Positions 35,329-43,814 of a stretch of 64,000 nucleotides of DNA are shown here, one piece after another. A program made the position numbers and the translations under genes. The first letter of the stretch is position 1. Each line of letters begins with the position of its first letter. The stretch is from Xanthostigma xanthostigma (lineage: Eukaryota; Arthropoda; Insecta; Raphidioptera; Raphidiidae). The notes under the pieces were generated by a model that saw only the letters and a program-made list of their open reading frames with translations, was not told the DNA's origin and did not search any database. Where the stretch lies: positions 53,353,108 through 53,417,107 of the forward strand of contig OY754467.1 in NCBI GenBank assembly GCA_963575645.1, read 5' to 3'.

Positions 35329-36040
35329 TTTGCTTTCGAACACACAGTATGTTGAAATTAATTTCATTTGAAGCGAAAAGAGATTAATCGAAATTAAATG
35401 CTTAAAATGCTCTAAAATTACCCAATATACGTTTTGTGTGGGTGAAGTAATGTAGTGTTAAGATTAAACTAAACGTTATATAACTATATTCAAAAAAGCA
35501 AAACACAATAACATAAGATTGAAAAGATCTCTCATTAAAGATCTATAAAGAAAAAGATTGCTAAATGATAAAAAAATGTAATTACAGGTGCATCAGTTTT
35601 CTTTGTTTAAGAAACAATTGCATAAATGTTGCACATTTCTTTTAATGAAAGTAATAAACTATTAATTATATAAAATTCCTATTATATTCTTCATTAATTC
35701 TCAAAGTCATTATTTTTCATGTATATCTTCTTTTTAAATACCCAGCCTAAATTATGGCATTATTAGTTTATTATGCGTCATTTGTCATTTTCATGCCATA
35801 TTTTTTATGTCTGTGGCTAAATATCAAAACCGTTTATGTCATTTTTTTCGTAATTTTTATTCAACTACCATAGTCTCCAAAGCAGATATTGTTTTAAATA
35901 AACATTGTTAATTTTAAACAAATATAAATATAATTATTATTATAGCTCGTGGGCTACTATGTCAGTGGCGTTACTTGGAAAAAGAGACGAGGGGTGGTTA
36001 AATACTATTTTTTTTTAATTCAAAACTTTTTTTGGACGAC
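35329..36040. other. Intergenic, no gene recognised
   Basis: AT-rich, no credible ORF. Confidence 0.4.
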
Positions 36041-36044
36041 ACGA

Positions 36045-36460
36045 GACGCTTTACAACCATGCTGGATTCAGCGTGTTTTTTTCTGTAAGCATGATGATAT
36101 TGCAAAAGTTCCGAAAGATTTCGATTTTCGTCAAAAATCGCATTTTTTAAAGGGGTATGCCTTGAAAAAATTGCAAATATCGACTTCTTTAATATACTTT
36201 TGTAATTGAGAATGCTTACAGAAAAAAATACGCTGAATTCAATGACCGTAAGCAAACGTCTGTATCTCTTTTAGTTTGGAAACTACGGCATCTCGAAGGT
36301 TTTATATGATTTTCTGAAAACTATAAACGCAAATAACTTCTAAACCAAAAGACACACAGACGTTTGTTTGTGCTCATTGGATTCAGCGTATTTTTTTCTT
36401 TAAGCATGATGATTTTGCCAAAGTTCTGTTAGATTTCGGTTTTCGTAACAAAAATGGGTC
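36045..36460. repeat. GGATTCAGCGT repeat units, second cluster
   Basis: GGATTCAGCGT(G/A)TTTTTTTC followed by TAAGCATGATGAT appears forward at 36064 and 36379. A reversed form appears near 36220-36245 (AAAAAAATACGCTGAATTC). It is related to 24487-25145. Confidence 0.5.
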
Positions 36461-37024
36461 TAGAGAAATAAACACGTGGATCATTTAAAAAGCCTGAGTA
36501 GGTCTATGTCTTATTTGCTCACTGCTCTATAATATTACAACAGCGGCTTGTCATTCCTGGATAACGTCTAATATTTTTGAAAATTGATTTGAAACTGAAT
36601 TTTTACACTAACACGATAATAGTTTACTTTCATTTTAGATTATTAATATTCTTCACTTAAAACGTTGATTGGTAATTATTATGGCCAAATACCTATCTAA
36701 ATTATTAAAAACATCAACAAGATTAATATATTGTGATTTATGGTAAAAGTTAATGCGTGAAACTTCCTGTTGAAGATGGTCAGACTTAAACATTTGACAT
36801 TTTATTTTTTTTATAGAAATAAAATGGTTAAATCGTAGGCAAACCTATAATAAAAGATTTTTTTTTATGTTATAAAACAGGGGTGTCCAGAATTTTTGCA
36901 GTAAGGGCTCTAGTCACCTACTTGAAGATATTGGAAGCCGTAGCTAAATTTCTTGTTATAAAAATATAAAAAAATCACTAATGTTAGTCCTTTATCTTTG
37001 AATACATTAATAATTAATATAATA

Positions 37025-37168
37025 GCTCTGTTTCAACCTTTCTGCGAACGGTAATATTATCGTCACAGTCTTGCGCAGTAGCTAAAAAACCGATACAGTT
37101 TGGTTTTAGCTACTGCGCAAGGCTGTGACGTTAATATTATCGTTCGCAGGGAGACTGGAACAGTGCTA
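37025..37168. mobile_element. Hairpin MITE
   Basis: Two ~60-bp arms, AGCTCTGTTTCAACCTTTCT ... and their imperfect reverse complement ending GGAACAGTGCT. Both include CTGCGAACG, TAATATTATCG and GCGCAGTAGCTAAAA. Loop about 18 bp. Non-coding. Confidence 0.65.
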
Positions 37169-37546
37169 ATATAACTTACTGTAGAAGATTCTTGTAATAG
37201 ATAGAGTTCTTATACTAGATTGGAAGCATAATATTATTTTACAGAGGTTTCGAAGGCTGAACCGTTTTGAACCGAAGACTGCCGAATTTAAACGAATGCG
37301 TAAGGCATAGAGATTAAAAAAAATATTTTTTATTAGTTGAACCACAATTAAGACTAGCCAGAAGCCCTGAACAGAACGATTACCTAATTTTTTTTTCTTT
37401 GTTTCAGGTAAGCGGACTTTTACATTAGATATTTTGTGGGTAAGTTTAATATAACCTTTAAAAAGTTAAGGAAATTGGGATATAATTACTTTCCAGCTTC
37501 TTAGTTTATTCGTATACAATGAAAAATAAAGTAGTAATTGAATTAT

Positions 37547-38262
37547 TAGTGTATTTGCCATAAGGCACTTACACTATTGGCGTCGGTCGGATGGCAGGAC
37601 CTAAGGGTCGGACCAAAATTTCTCGACGTTTCATAACTTTCTAAGAAGTTTGGCACCATTTTTGGAAAAGTATGTTTATATATGTATATATATATATATA
37701 TTTATATATTTATATATATATATATATGTGTGCGGGCTATAACTTTCGAAGGAGTTAATTGATTTTAACGAAATTTGGACCACATCTTGAAATCCATCAC
37801 CGCACGAAGCCTATTTAAAATGGGCCCAATCGGGCCACTTTAAGGGTGGGTTTTAGGGGTTGAAAAATATTTTTGGGCCCAAAAATACCGAAAAATTTCT
37901 CCGAATCGTTTCAAAATTGAAATTTAACCCTTTAGTAATGATTAAAGTGTGCTGCCAAAATTTTATTAAAATCGGCCCGACAGGACCGGACTTACAAATT
38001 TTATGAAAACGCTAGTTTGTGGGTATGGATTTACATATTGAATGGTGTATTTAATTTGGTGCAGATATTGGATTGATATGTAGTATTGAAGTTAGGTAAA
38101 AAAATTTTGTTTTAAGGTGTGTATTAAGGTGTAATTTTTTTATTTTGTCCAAAAACAAAGTTAAGTTCATACAATAGAGCCACACTGCTTATAAAAGCAA
38201 ATACACTATCTTGTCGGCAGAGTTTTGCACTGCGACCCGAGTTTTTTTTAATAATACTGTGG
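37547..38262. repeat. Dispersed repeat family E, copy 2
   Basis: Collinear with 20585-21288, including the TA microsatellite (37680-37728, interrupted differently) and the GCAAATACACTA block near the right end. LTR element 1 lies only ~165 bp to the right. Confidence 0.65.
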
Positions 38263-38770
38263 GATGGAACAAATAATTGTTGAAATTTGAACATCGAAAC
38301 ACCTCCTATGTATATATTTCAAAAAAACTAGATCTGTTATGAATTATGACAACAATATCACCGAAAAGTACATAAATTATTTAGGTCTATTGTTTTCCCA
38401 AAACTAATAGTTTGGTATAACAAAGCATGTAACGATATTAATTTAATAATATTAATATCACGGTAAAATCTAGTTTGCTTTATATTCGTGTACAGTAATA
38501 GGTACACGAAATTGTGTTCAAACGCGTTTATGGTTAAGCAGAGACCGGTATTAAGTACGTATTAGCGCCGCGTCTAATTGAACTTATATTTTTGTAATTA
38601 ATATTATGTTGTCCGCCAATAGATGGCTACTCATTAATTTCCTTTTTAATTAATATTTTTATTAAAAATGATTAGCGGTCGTACCTACTGCGGTTCGACA
38701 TTTATTGGTGTCAAGCAACAGTGCGCATAAAAATTTGTCTTTCAGTGACCACCCTGTTGGCTCAGTGGCT

Positions 38771-38805
38771 TGCTAGTTTACGATCGTGTTCCGTCTATTC
38801 TAGTA
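38771..38805 (+). promoter_or_regulatory. LTR hairpin 1
   Basis: Stem TGCTAG / CTAGTA (6 pairs, one G-U) closes a 23-nt loop containing the self-complementary octamer ACGATCGT. Confidence 0.6.
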
Positions 38806-38847
38806 TGGCCTATCTAGTCTAACGGGGAAAGCTTTGAATAGCCCTTT

Positions 38848-38888
38848 AAGTGCTGGTTTACGATCGTGTTCCGTCTATTCCAGCATTT
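38848..38888 (+). promoter_or_regulatory. LTR hairpin 2
   Basis: Stem AAGTGCTGG / CCAGCATTT (9 pairs, one G-U) closes exactly the same 23-nt loop as hairpin 1. One A-U pair of hairpin 1 is a G-C pair here, and its G-U is a G-C. Confidence 0.7.
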
Positions 38889-38923
38889 TGTGGATTCATT
38901 CTCAGCTCGCTTGCCGAAGATCT

Positions 38924-38972
38924 GGAAACTATTGAAGTACGATCGTGTTGTCGTCTGCTCCGATAAGTTTCC
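38924..38972 (+). promoter_or_regulatory. LTR hairpin 3
   Basis: Outer stem GGAAACT / AGTTTCC plus inner ATTG / CGAT with one bulged A closes a 26-nt loop that again contains ACGATCGT. Confidence 0.65.
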
Positions 38973-39010
38973 CGGTGTCTTCTAATAGCACACTGCTTGA
39001 CCATCGCGAG

Positions 39011-39049
39011 GGTTCTGGATCATGATCGGGATTTCGTCTGTTCCAGACC
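39011..39049 (+). promoter_or_regulatory. LTR hairpin 4
   Basis: Stem GGTTCTGGA / TCCAGACC with one bulge closes a 22-nt loop related to the others (GATCG..TTTCGTCTGT). Its palindrome is TCATGA rather than ACGATCGT. Confidence 0.6.
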
Positions 39050-39492
39050 TTAGCGTAAATCGACCCACGACCGCAACGACCGTATTAAATTCAATGACCG
39101 TGCCGAGGATATAAATAATGACCTAATAAAAAAACACAACGTAGGAATGACCTAGAGATTCGAGTTAAATATAATTAGAGTCCCGCCCGAGTTTAGGATC
39201 CTTCAGACCGCTAGACTCATTAACTTTATTATTATGTGAAATTGAATGTGACCGTACAAATAATATCGTTATTTGCACTGATGGGAGTATTTAATTAAAA
39301 GTACTCTGTTGACCGATGAAAGTAAATTAGCCATTTGAACCTATTGTTTATTTCCATTATATATTTTGTGTATTGTTATAATTTGTCATTTGAGTTTTAT
39401 ATATTACATTATACGTGTTAAAACTTTAACGCTCGAACCTGTTTATTTAAAAACCCAACCAACCCCCACAAGAAAAATAATAACGTAACAAC

Positions 39493-39510
39493 TGGTGCCG
39501 TGACCAGGAT
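39493..39510 (+). promoter_or_regulatory. Primer binding site of element 1 (tRNA-His type)
   Basis: TGGTGCCGTGACCAGGAT, two bases after the LTR, is complementary to a 3' end reading ATCCTGGTCACGGCACCA, which fits eukaryotic tRNA-His. The tRNA identity is from memory of tRNA-His 3' ends. Confidence 0.75.
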
Positions 39511-39574
39511 TCTTATAAAACAAAGATCCGATTGACCTATTGTTGTAACAATACCGACCGTACACGGGTTCAAA

Positions 39575-40561
39575 ATGGAAGAAGAGCAGATTGATGAATC
39601 CACACAGGCAACGTCAACACCGCCTGAGCCAATCCGACCCGACCCAAATGTTGAACAAAATATTGACATTGCTGACCGACCTAATGATTTTTCAGCACGC
39701 TTGCGTGCATTGAACTTAGACCTAACGCCCGCTGTCCGTTCCTATAAAGCTATTCCCGTGTACAAATGGGGAATAAAGTTTACCGGGGACGAACGAAATA
39801 GTTTAGAAACGTTTTTGGAGGATGTAGAAGACCGACGCCGTGACAACAGTATAACAACAACCGACTTGTTGCACTCAGCTTCCGGACTGTTTGGAGGCTC
39901 AGCCTTACAAGTCTACCGCTATGCTCGAGATAAGTTACGTACATGGGATGAGCTAGTGCAAACGTTACGCAAATCTTTTAGAGATCCAGACTATGACCAT
40001 TTATTAAAAATAGAAATTAATAAACGAAAACAGGGACCTACTGAACCATTTTCTGTTTATGTCGCAAAAATGTTTAGTCTATACAAACGTATGGAGCGTC
40101 CGCCTGCATATAGTGAACAAATGCAGACAATTGAACTTAATTGTCTTCCCGATTATCAGGAACAAATAAGCGTGAACGAACCCCGAACCATTGGCGAACT
40201 TGAAAACTTAGTTTCTCGACTTGAACGAGGACGACTGAGAGCACGCCGTCAATCGCGCCCCCCGAACCAACTGTTGGAGCCCGACTTATCAAAAGTATCC
40301 AACATGACCGGAACACAAAATGATAATATACGGGTGATCCAAAAGTCACGAACTAGCCCTGTTTATGAAGTAAACACTACGAACGATAAACCGGCATTCC
40401 GCTACAAGTGTTGGAACTGTCGCAAACAAGGACATGCATACAGAAACTGCCCTAACCCGCCGAATCACCAATTCTGCAATACGTGTGAAATGAACGGAAC
40501 TACGACGACAAATTGTCCTCGCTGTCGACAGACACAGGGAAACGACCGACAGGCACGTTAA
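39575..40561 (+). CDS. gag: Gag polyprotein of element 1
   Basis: 328 residues. Residues 60-220 form a Ty3/gypsy-type capsid domain, and residues 217-230 are Arg-rich. A CCHC zinc knuckle follows (C279, C282, H287, C292; spacing X2-X4-X4). A second cysteine set (C301, C304, C314, C317) resembles a C4 ribbon. Gag forms the particle that packages RNA. The ATG is the first in frame after the primer site. The frame overlaps pol, and the slippery heptamer lies 16 bp before the stop. The frame is uninterrupted, so the capsid gene is presumably still under use. Confidence 0.9.
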   Translation: MEEEQIDESTQATSTPPEPIRPDPNVEQNIDIADRPNDFSARLRALNLDLTPAVRSYKAIPVYKWGIKFTGDERNSLETFLEDVEDRRRDNSITTTDLLHSASGLFGGSALQVYRYARDKLRTWDELVQTLRKSFRDPDYDHLLKIEINKRKQGPTEPFSVYVAKMFSLYKRMERPPAYSEQMQTIELNCLPDYQEQISVNEPRTIGELENLVSRLERGRLRARRQSRPPNQLLEPDLSKVSNMTGTQNDNIRVIQKSRTSPVYEVNTTNDKPAFRYKCWNCRKQGHAYRNCPNPPNHQFCNTCEMNGTTTTNCPRCRQTQGNDRQAR

Positions 40562-40582
40562 CAGGTCGTAAACGTCGCCTGT
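40537..40582 (+). promoter_or_regulatory. -1 ribosomal frameshift signal of element 1
   Basis: GGGAAAC at 40537-40543 is in the gag frame as G GGA AAC, the X XXY YYZ form. After a 5-nt spacer a stem-loop spans 40549-40582: ACAGGC+ACGTT pairs with AACGT+GCCTGT (11 pairs, one bulged C, 11-nt loop). Shifting -1 enters the pol frame directly. Confidence 0.9.
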
Positions 40583-42357
40583 ATTCCTCTAGACCGACCT
40601 TAAAACAATCTGCACCGACCGCTGAACAGAACGTGATTTCAAAAATGCCAGGAGATGCCCGACCGTATTTATTTGTGACCATTGGAGGAAGAGAGTTACC
40701 CGGATTATTAGATTCAGGAGCTAGCCGAACGATGACCGGACCGAGAGGAAGATTGCTACTCGCTGAACGGGGATACCGCCCTCGACCTTCAGTAAACAAA
40801 AAAATTCAGACCGCTGATGGAACCACGTACTCTGTTGAAGAAGAAATGAGTGTGTTAATGACCGTATCTGACCGAACACGCCGTATCACTGTCCTATTAG
40901 TGCCCGAATTACCGCAAGATTTAATTCTCGGCATTGATTTTTGGACTGCTATGCAGATAGTGCCCGATATGAGTAGAGGAACTTGGACATTTTCTCCGAA
41001 CACTGACCATGTAACGACCATAACGACCATCACGCCCAAAGAAAAGTTGAGGAACAAAAGGTACAGAAAAAGAAAAGACAACGCTAGCAATGATGCGTTG
41101 TGTGAACCTCTGAACGATACTGTACCGATTGATGTTATCACTTTTCCGGAACAATTACATGACCGCTGGTATAATAAAATGACCGAAAATATTGAAGCCA
41201 ACCCTGATGATTATCCACGATGGAAAATTCACGACAACAAGATTTATAAAAAAATCACCGACCGACACCACTTTCCAAATCCTGCGTATGAATGGAAATT
41301 AGTGGTGCCCAATAAATTACGACCCGAAATACTCAAACAGTTTCACGATGAACCGACCGCCGGACACTTAGGTGTCGCCAAAACATACGACCGAATAAAA
41401 CGAAGTTATTATTGGCCGAAAATGATCGTTGACGTAGCACGATACGTACATGACTGCAGTGTATGTCAACAAACAAAACCTGATAATAAAGCGCCCCAAG
41501 GAAAAATGGGACAAGACCGGACCGCAGATGTGCCCTGGAGAACGATCAGTGCTGACCTGATGGGCCCTTTTCCTCGATCGAAAAGGGGTCGTAGATACCT
41601 ACTGGTTGTTCAGGACACGCATACAAAATTTGTCTTGTTATTCCCGCTTCGGGCCGCCACGTCAAAATTAGTCGCTCAACACTTGAACGACTCAGTTTTT
41701 ATGATATATGGTGTTCCCGAGTTTCTAATCTCTGATAATGGAGCCGAATTTACCGGGAAAAATGTACGCGAATTATTAGCAAAATTTGGGGTAAAGGCGT
41801 TATTAAATGCCCGTCGACATTCGCAAGCGAATCCTACCGAGCGCACGAACTTGACTATAAACAATATGCTACGCGCATATGTGGCCGACAAACACCACGA
41901 GTGGGACGCTAACATAGCCGAGCTTGGCTTTGCGTTGCGAACTGCGCGAAGCGATGTCACCAACTACACCCCTGCTTATCTGAATTATGGGCGCGAACTA
42001 AAAATTCACGCCAGTGAATATCAAAACGTCGCTCCCGATACAACAAACGACCACGTCTCGGAACTGATACATCTTTTCACTGAAGTAAAAGATCGCTTGC
42101 AAAAGGCTCATCAAGACAGCGCCGTCCGATATAATTTGCGCCGCCGGACAAATGAGTACAATATAGGAGACCGAGTTCTGAAAAGGAAATACGCACTATC
42201 CAATGCTACGCAGGGATATGCCGCCAAATTAGCTCCCCGGTACGAGGGCCCGTTTTCCATCAAGAGGAAAATTTCGCCAATAATTTATGAGCTAGCAAAA
42301 ATGGACGGTAAAAGCATTGGAATATGGCATATTAGTGATTTAAAAACGTTTAACTAA
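40540..42357 (+). CDS. pol: Pol of element 1: protease-integrase, no reverse transcriptase or RNase H
   Basis: Entered by -1 frameshift; an in-frame ATG exists at 40513 but is probably not the start. Numbered from that ATG (614 aa): retropepsin at about 50-160 with active site D67-S68-G69 and the ILG motif at 138-140, then a basic linker (176-190). Next comes the integrase N-terminal region (205-330) with zinc ligands H278, H285, C315 and C318. The catalytic core has D348, D408 and E443, exactly D-x34-E between the last two. A GPF motif lies at 579-581. The normal ~550-residue RT/RNase H block between protease and integrase is absent with no stop or frameshift. Protease and integrase look functional. 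The element can process Gag and integrate, but not copy RNA. Confidence 0.9.
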   Translation, partial: KRPTGTLTGRKRRLYSSRPTLKQSAPTAEQNVISKMPGDARPYLFVTIGGRELPGLLDSGASRTMTGPRGRLLLAERGYRPRPSVNKKIQTADGTTYSVEEEMSVLMTVSDRTRRITVLLVPELPQDLILGIDFWTAMQIVPDMSRGTWTFSPNTDHVTTITTITPKEKLRNKRYRKRKDNASNDALCEPLNDTVPIDVITFPEQLHDRWYNKMTENIEANPDDYPRWKIHDNKIYKKITDRHHFPNPAYEWKLVVPNKLRPEILKQFHDEPTAGHLGVAKTYDRIKRSYYWPKMIVDVARYVHDCSVCQQTKPDNKAPQGKMGQDRTADVPWRTISADLMGPFPRSKRGRRYLLVVQDTHTKFVLLFPLRAATSKLVAQHLNDSVFMIYGVPEFLISDNGAEFTGKNVRELLAKFGVKALLNARRHSQANPTERTNLTINNMLRAYVADKHHEWDANIAELGFALRTARSDVTNYTPAYLNYGRELKIHASEYQNVAPDTTNDHVSELIHLFTEVKDRLQKAHQDSAVRYNLRRRTNEYNIGDRVLKRKYALSNATQGYAAKLAPRYEGPFSIKRKISPIIYELAKMDGKSIGIWHISDLKTFN

Positions 42358-42419
42358 TCACACGAACAACTAAAATGAATTACGTAATCTAAGATCAAAA
42401 TTATTTATGTAACATCGAC

Positions 42420-42455
42420 TATAAAAAGACCGGCGATAACAGCAGTCTCATTCAG
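42420..42455 (+). promoter_or_regulatory. Candidate internal promoter for ORF3
   Basis: TATAAAAAG at 42420-42428 is followed 30 bp later by TCATTCAGTT (42449-42458), an arthropod-like initiator. The ATG of ORF3 is at 42462. The same TCTCATTCAG could instead serve as a splice acceptor for a subgenomic RNA. Confidence 0.5.
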
Positions 42456-42461
42456 TTGAAA

Positions 42462-43001
42462 ATGGACTTCCTAGATATCGACGACGTACCGACCTTCGAA
42501 GATGAACAGCGCACACCCGATACGCCGCCGACACTATCGCCGTGCCCTTCTATCAACTCCTTCAACAAAATACCGCAGGAACGCTTCCCCGAAACGCCGC
42601 CAACGCGAGGAATAGAGGATCGTTCACCCCTGGAGCTGCTACCGTGGAGGTTGATCCAATTGACCCTCTCACCCCCTAAGAGGCGTCGACGTGTGATCCC
42701 GCCGCCGGTTCCAGAGGCTTTACTGAGGCCACCGGCGACTATAACGCCAGCCGCCAAATCGACACCACCACCACCAATAAAACCTCCAGCACCTTTAAAA
42801 CCAGCTATAACGCCAGTGTCAACGCCGCCGACGTCGCGACCGTATGTGCCGCCGCTGCCCACCTGGACTCCAGCCTTGAGAAGACGATGTAGGAGAAAGA
42901 CCGTACTGCCCGATGGACGCGTGATTCGTTTCACGAAGGCCGCCAACGGACAAATCCGTATGGGACGCGTTGTCCCCAGTGTGTGTAAAGTAGTGGACTA
43001 A
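42462..43001 (+). CDS. ORF3 of element 1: Pro- and Arg-rich accessory protein, unrecognised
   Basis: 179 residues from the first ATG (two codons upstream the frame has TTG-AAA). The N-terminus is acidic, the middle (about 70-150) is strongly proline-rich, and there is a basic patch PPKRRRR near residue 75. A compact basic C-terminus begins LRRRCRRKTVL. No signal peptide, membrane span or zinc motif is present, so it is not an envelope protein although it occupies the env position. GC content is higher than its surroundings. Basic patches suggest nuclear entry or nucleic-acid binding; this is inference. No family is recognised. Confidence 0.7.
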   Translation: MDFLDIDDVPTFEDEQRTPDTPPTLSPCPSINSFNKIPQERFPETPPTRGIEDRSPLELLPWRLIQLTLSPPKRRRRVIPPPVPEALLRPPATITPAAKSTPPPPIKPPAPLKPAITPVSTPPTSRPYVPPLPTWTPALRRRCRRKTVLPDGRVIRFTKAANGQIRMGRVVPSVCKVVD

Positions 43002-43142
43002 GGTTTTGTGCTGAGTAAGCTAAAGTGTTTGGTATGTGAACTTTTGTTTTTTTTTTGATAAATAGTGATTATTTCCTAATGCAATATTAACATTTAGAAC
43101 ATTGACCGCATTTTGAAATATCACGATACCTTTTTTTTGTTG

Positions 43143-43440
43143 TAGATTATTGAAATGTTGAATTTCAACTATGTTTGATATATTTTAATACAATATTCAT
43201 ATTAATGATTTTTGACCGTATTAAATAAATCACGACATAGTATTAATTTTTTTTAACTTTGCCCGTGTTGGATATATTCTAATACAATATTCATATTAAT
43301 GATTTTTGACCGTATTAAATATATCATAGCACAATATTCATGTTAATGATTTTTGACCGTATTAAATATATCATATTACACAATATTCAGTTTAATGATT
43401 TTTGACCGTGTTTATGATATTAGAATACAATATTGACCTT
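43143..43440 (+). repeat. Tandem repeats in the 3' region of element 1
   Basis: Units of about 55-60 bp containing ATTTTTGACCGTATTAAATA and ACAATATTCATATTAATG recur four to five times before the purine tract. Copies decay outwards. Confidence 0.7.
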
Positions 43441-43802
43441 TTTGAAATTTGACTGTATTGATGAATACAGAAGTTTTGAACTTTCATTATTTTGCCCGTA
43501 TTTGAAAATTATTAATGCAGACCTTTTGTAACTATTAATAATTTGGACCATATTTAGAGATAAGATAAATGTTTGAACGTTGATAGTAGTATTAAGGACA
43601 TTGAACTGTGATTATTTACGTTTATTTAAAACGTTGAAGTGAAATATTTTGTTTTGTATTTTTGATATTTAGTCATATGAACGATAGTGAATAATATTGA
43701 AAATTGATCAAATGATTGCCCTAAGTACAATTTTTGTTTTACATTTAAGTTTATGACCATTGGTGCACATAACTATGACCTTATAATCGCGTATTTTTAC
43801 AC

Positions 43803-43814
43803 GGGCCGGAGGAG
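43803..43814 (+). promoter_or_regulatory. Polypurine tract of element 1
   Basis: GGGCCGGAGGAG directly abuts the 3' LTR start TGTAAC and would prime plus-strand synthesis. Two cytosines interrupt it. Confidence 0.6.

Larger units (their letters stand above)
38428..39490 (+). repeat. 5' LTR of element 1
   Basis: 1063 bp, TGTAAC...GTAACA. It carries four structured repeats (38771-39049), AATAAA at 39125 and two candidate start regions. One is an arthropod-type initiator TCAGTG at 38742. The other is TATAAATA at 39110. Which is used decides whether the hairpins lie at the 5' or 3' end of the RNA. Confidence 0.95.

Noticed and set aside
40806..41963. Minus-strand ORFs inside pol of element 1
   Set aside because: They lie antisense to well-supported protease and integrase coding sequence and have no motifs.
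42452..42946. 164-codon minus-strand Gly/Val-rich ORF opposite ORF3
   Set aside because: Antisense shadow of the proline-rich ORF3; Gly codons mirror Pro codons.
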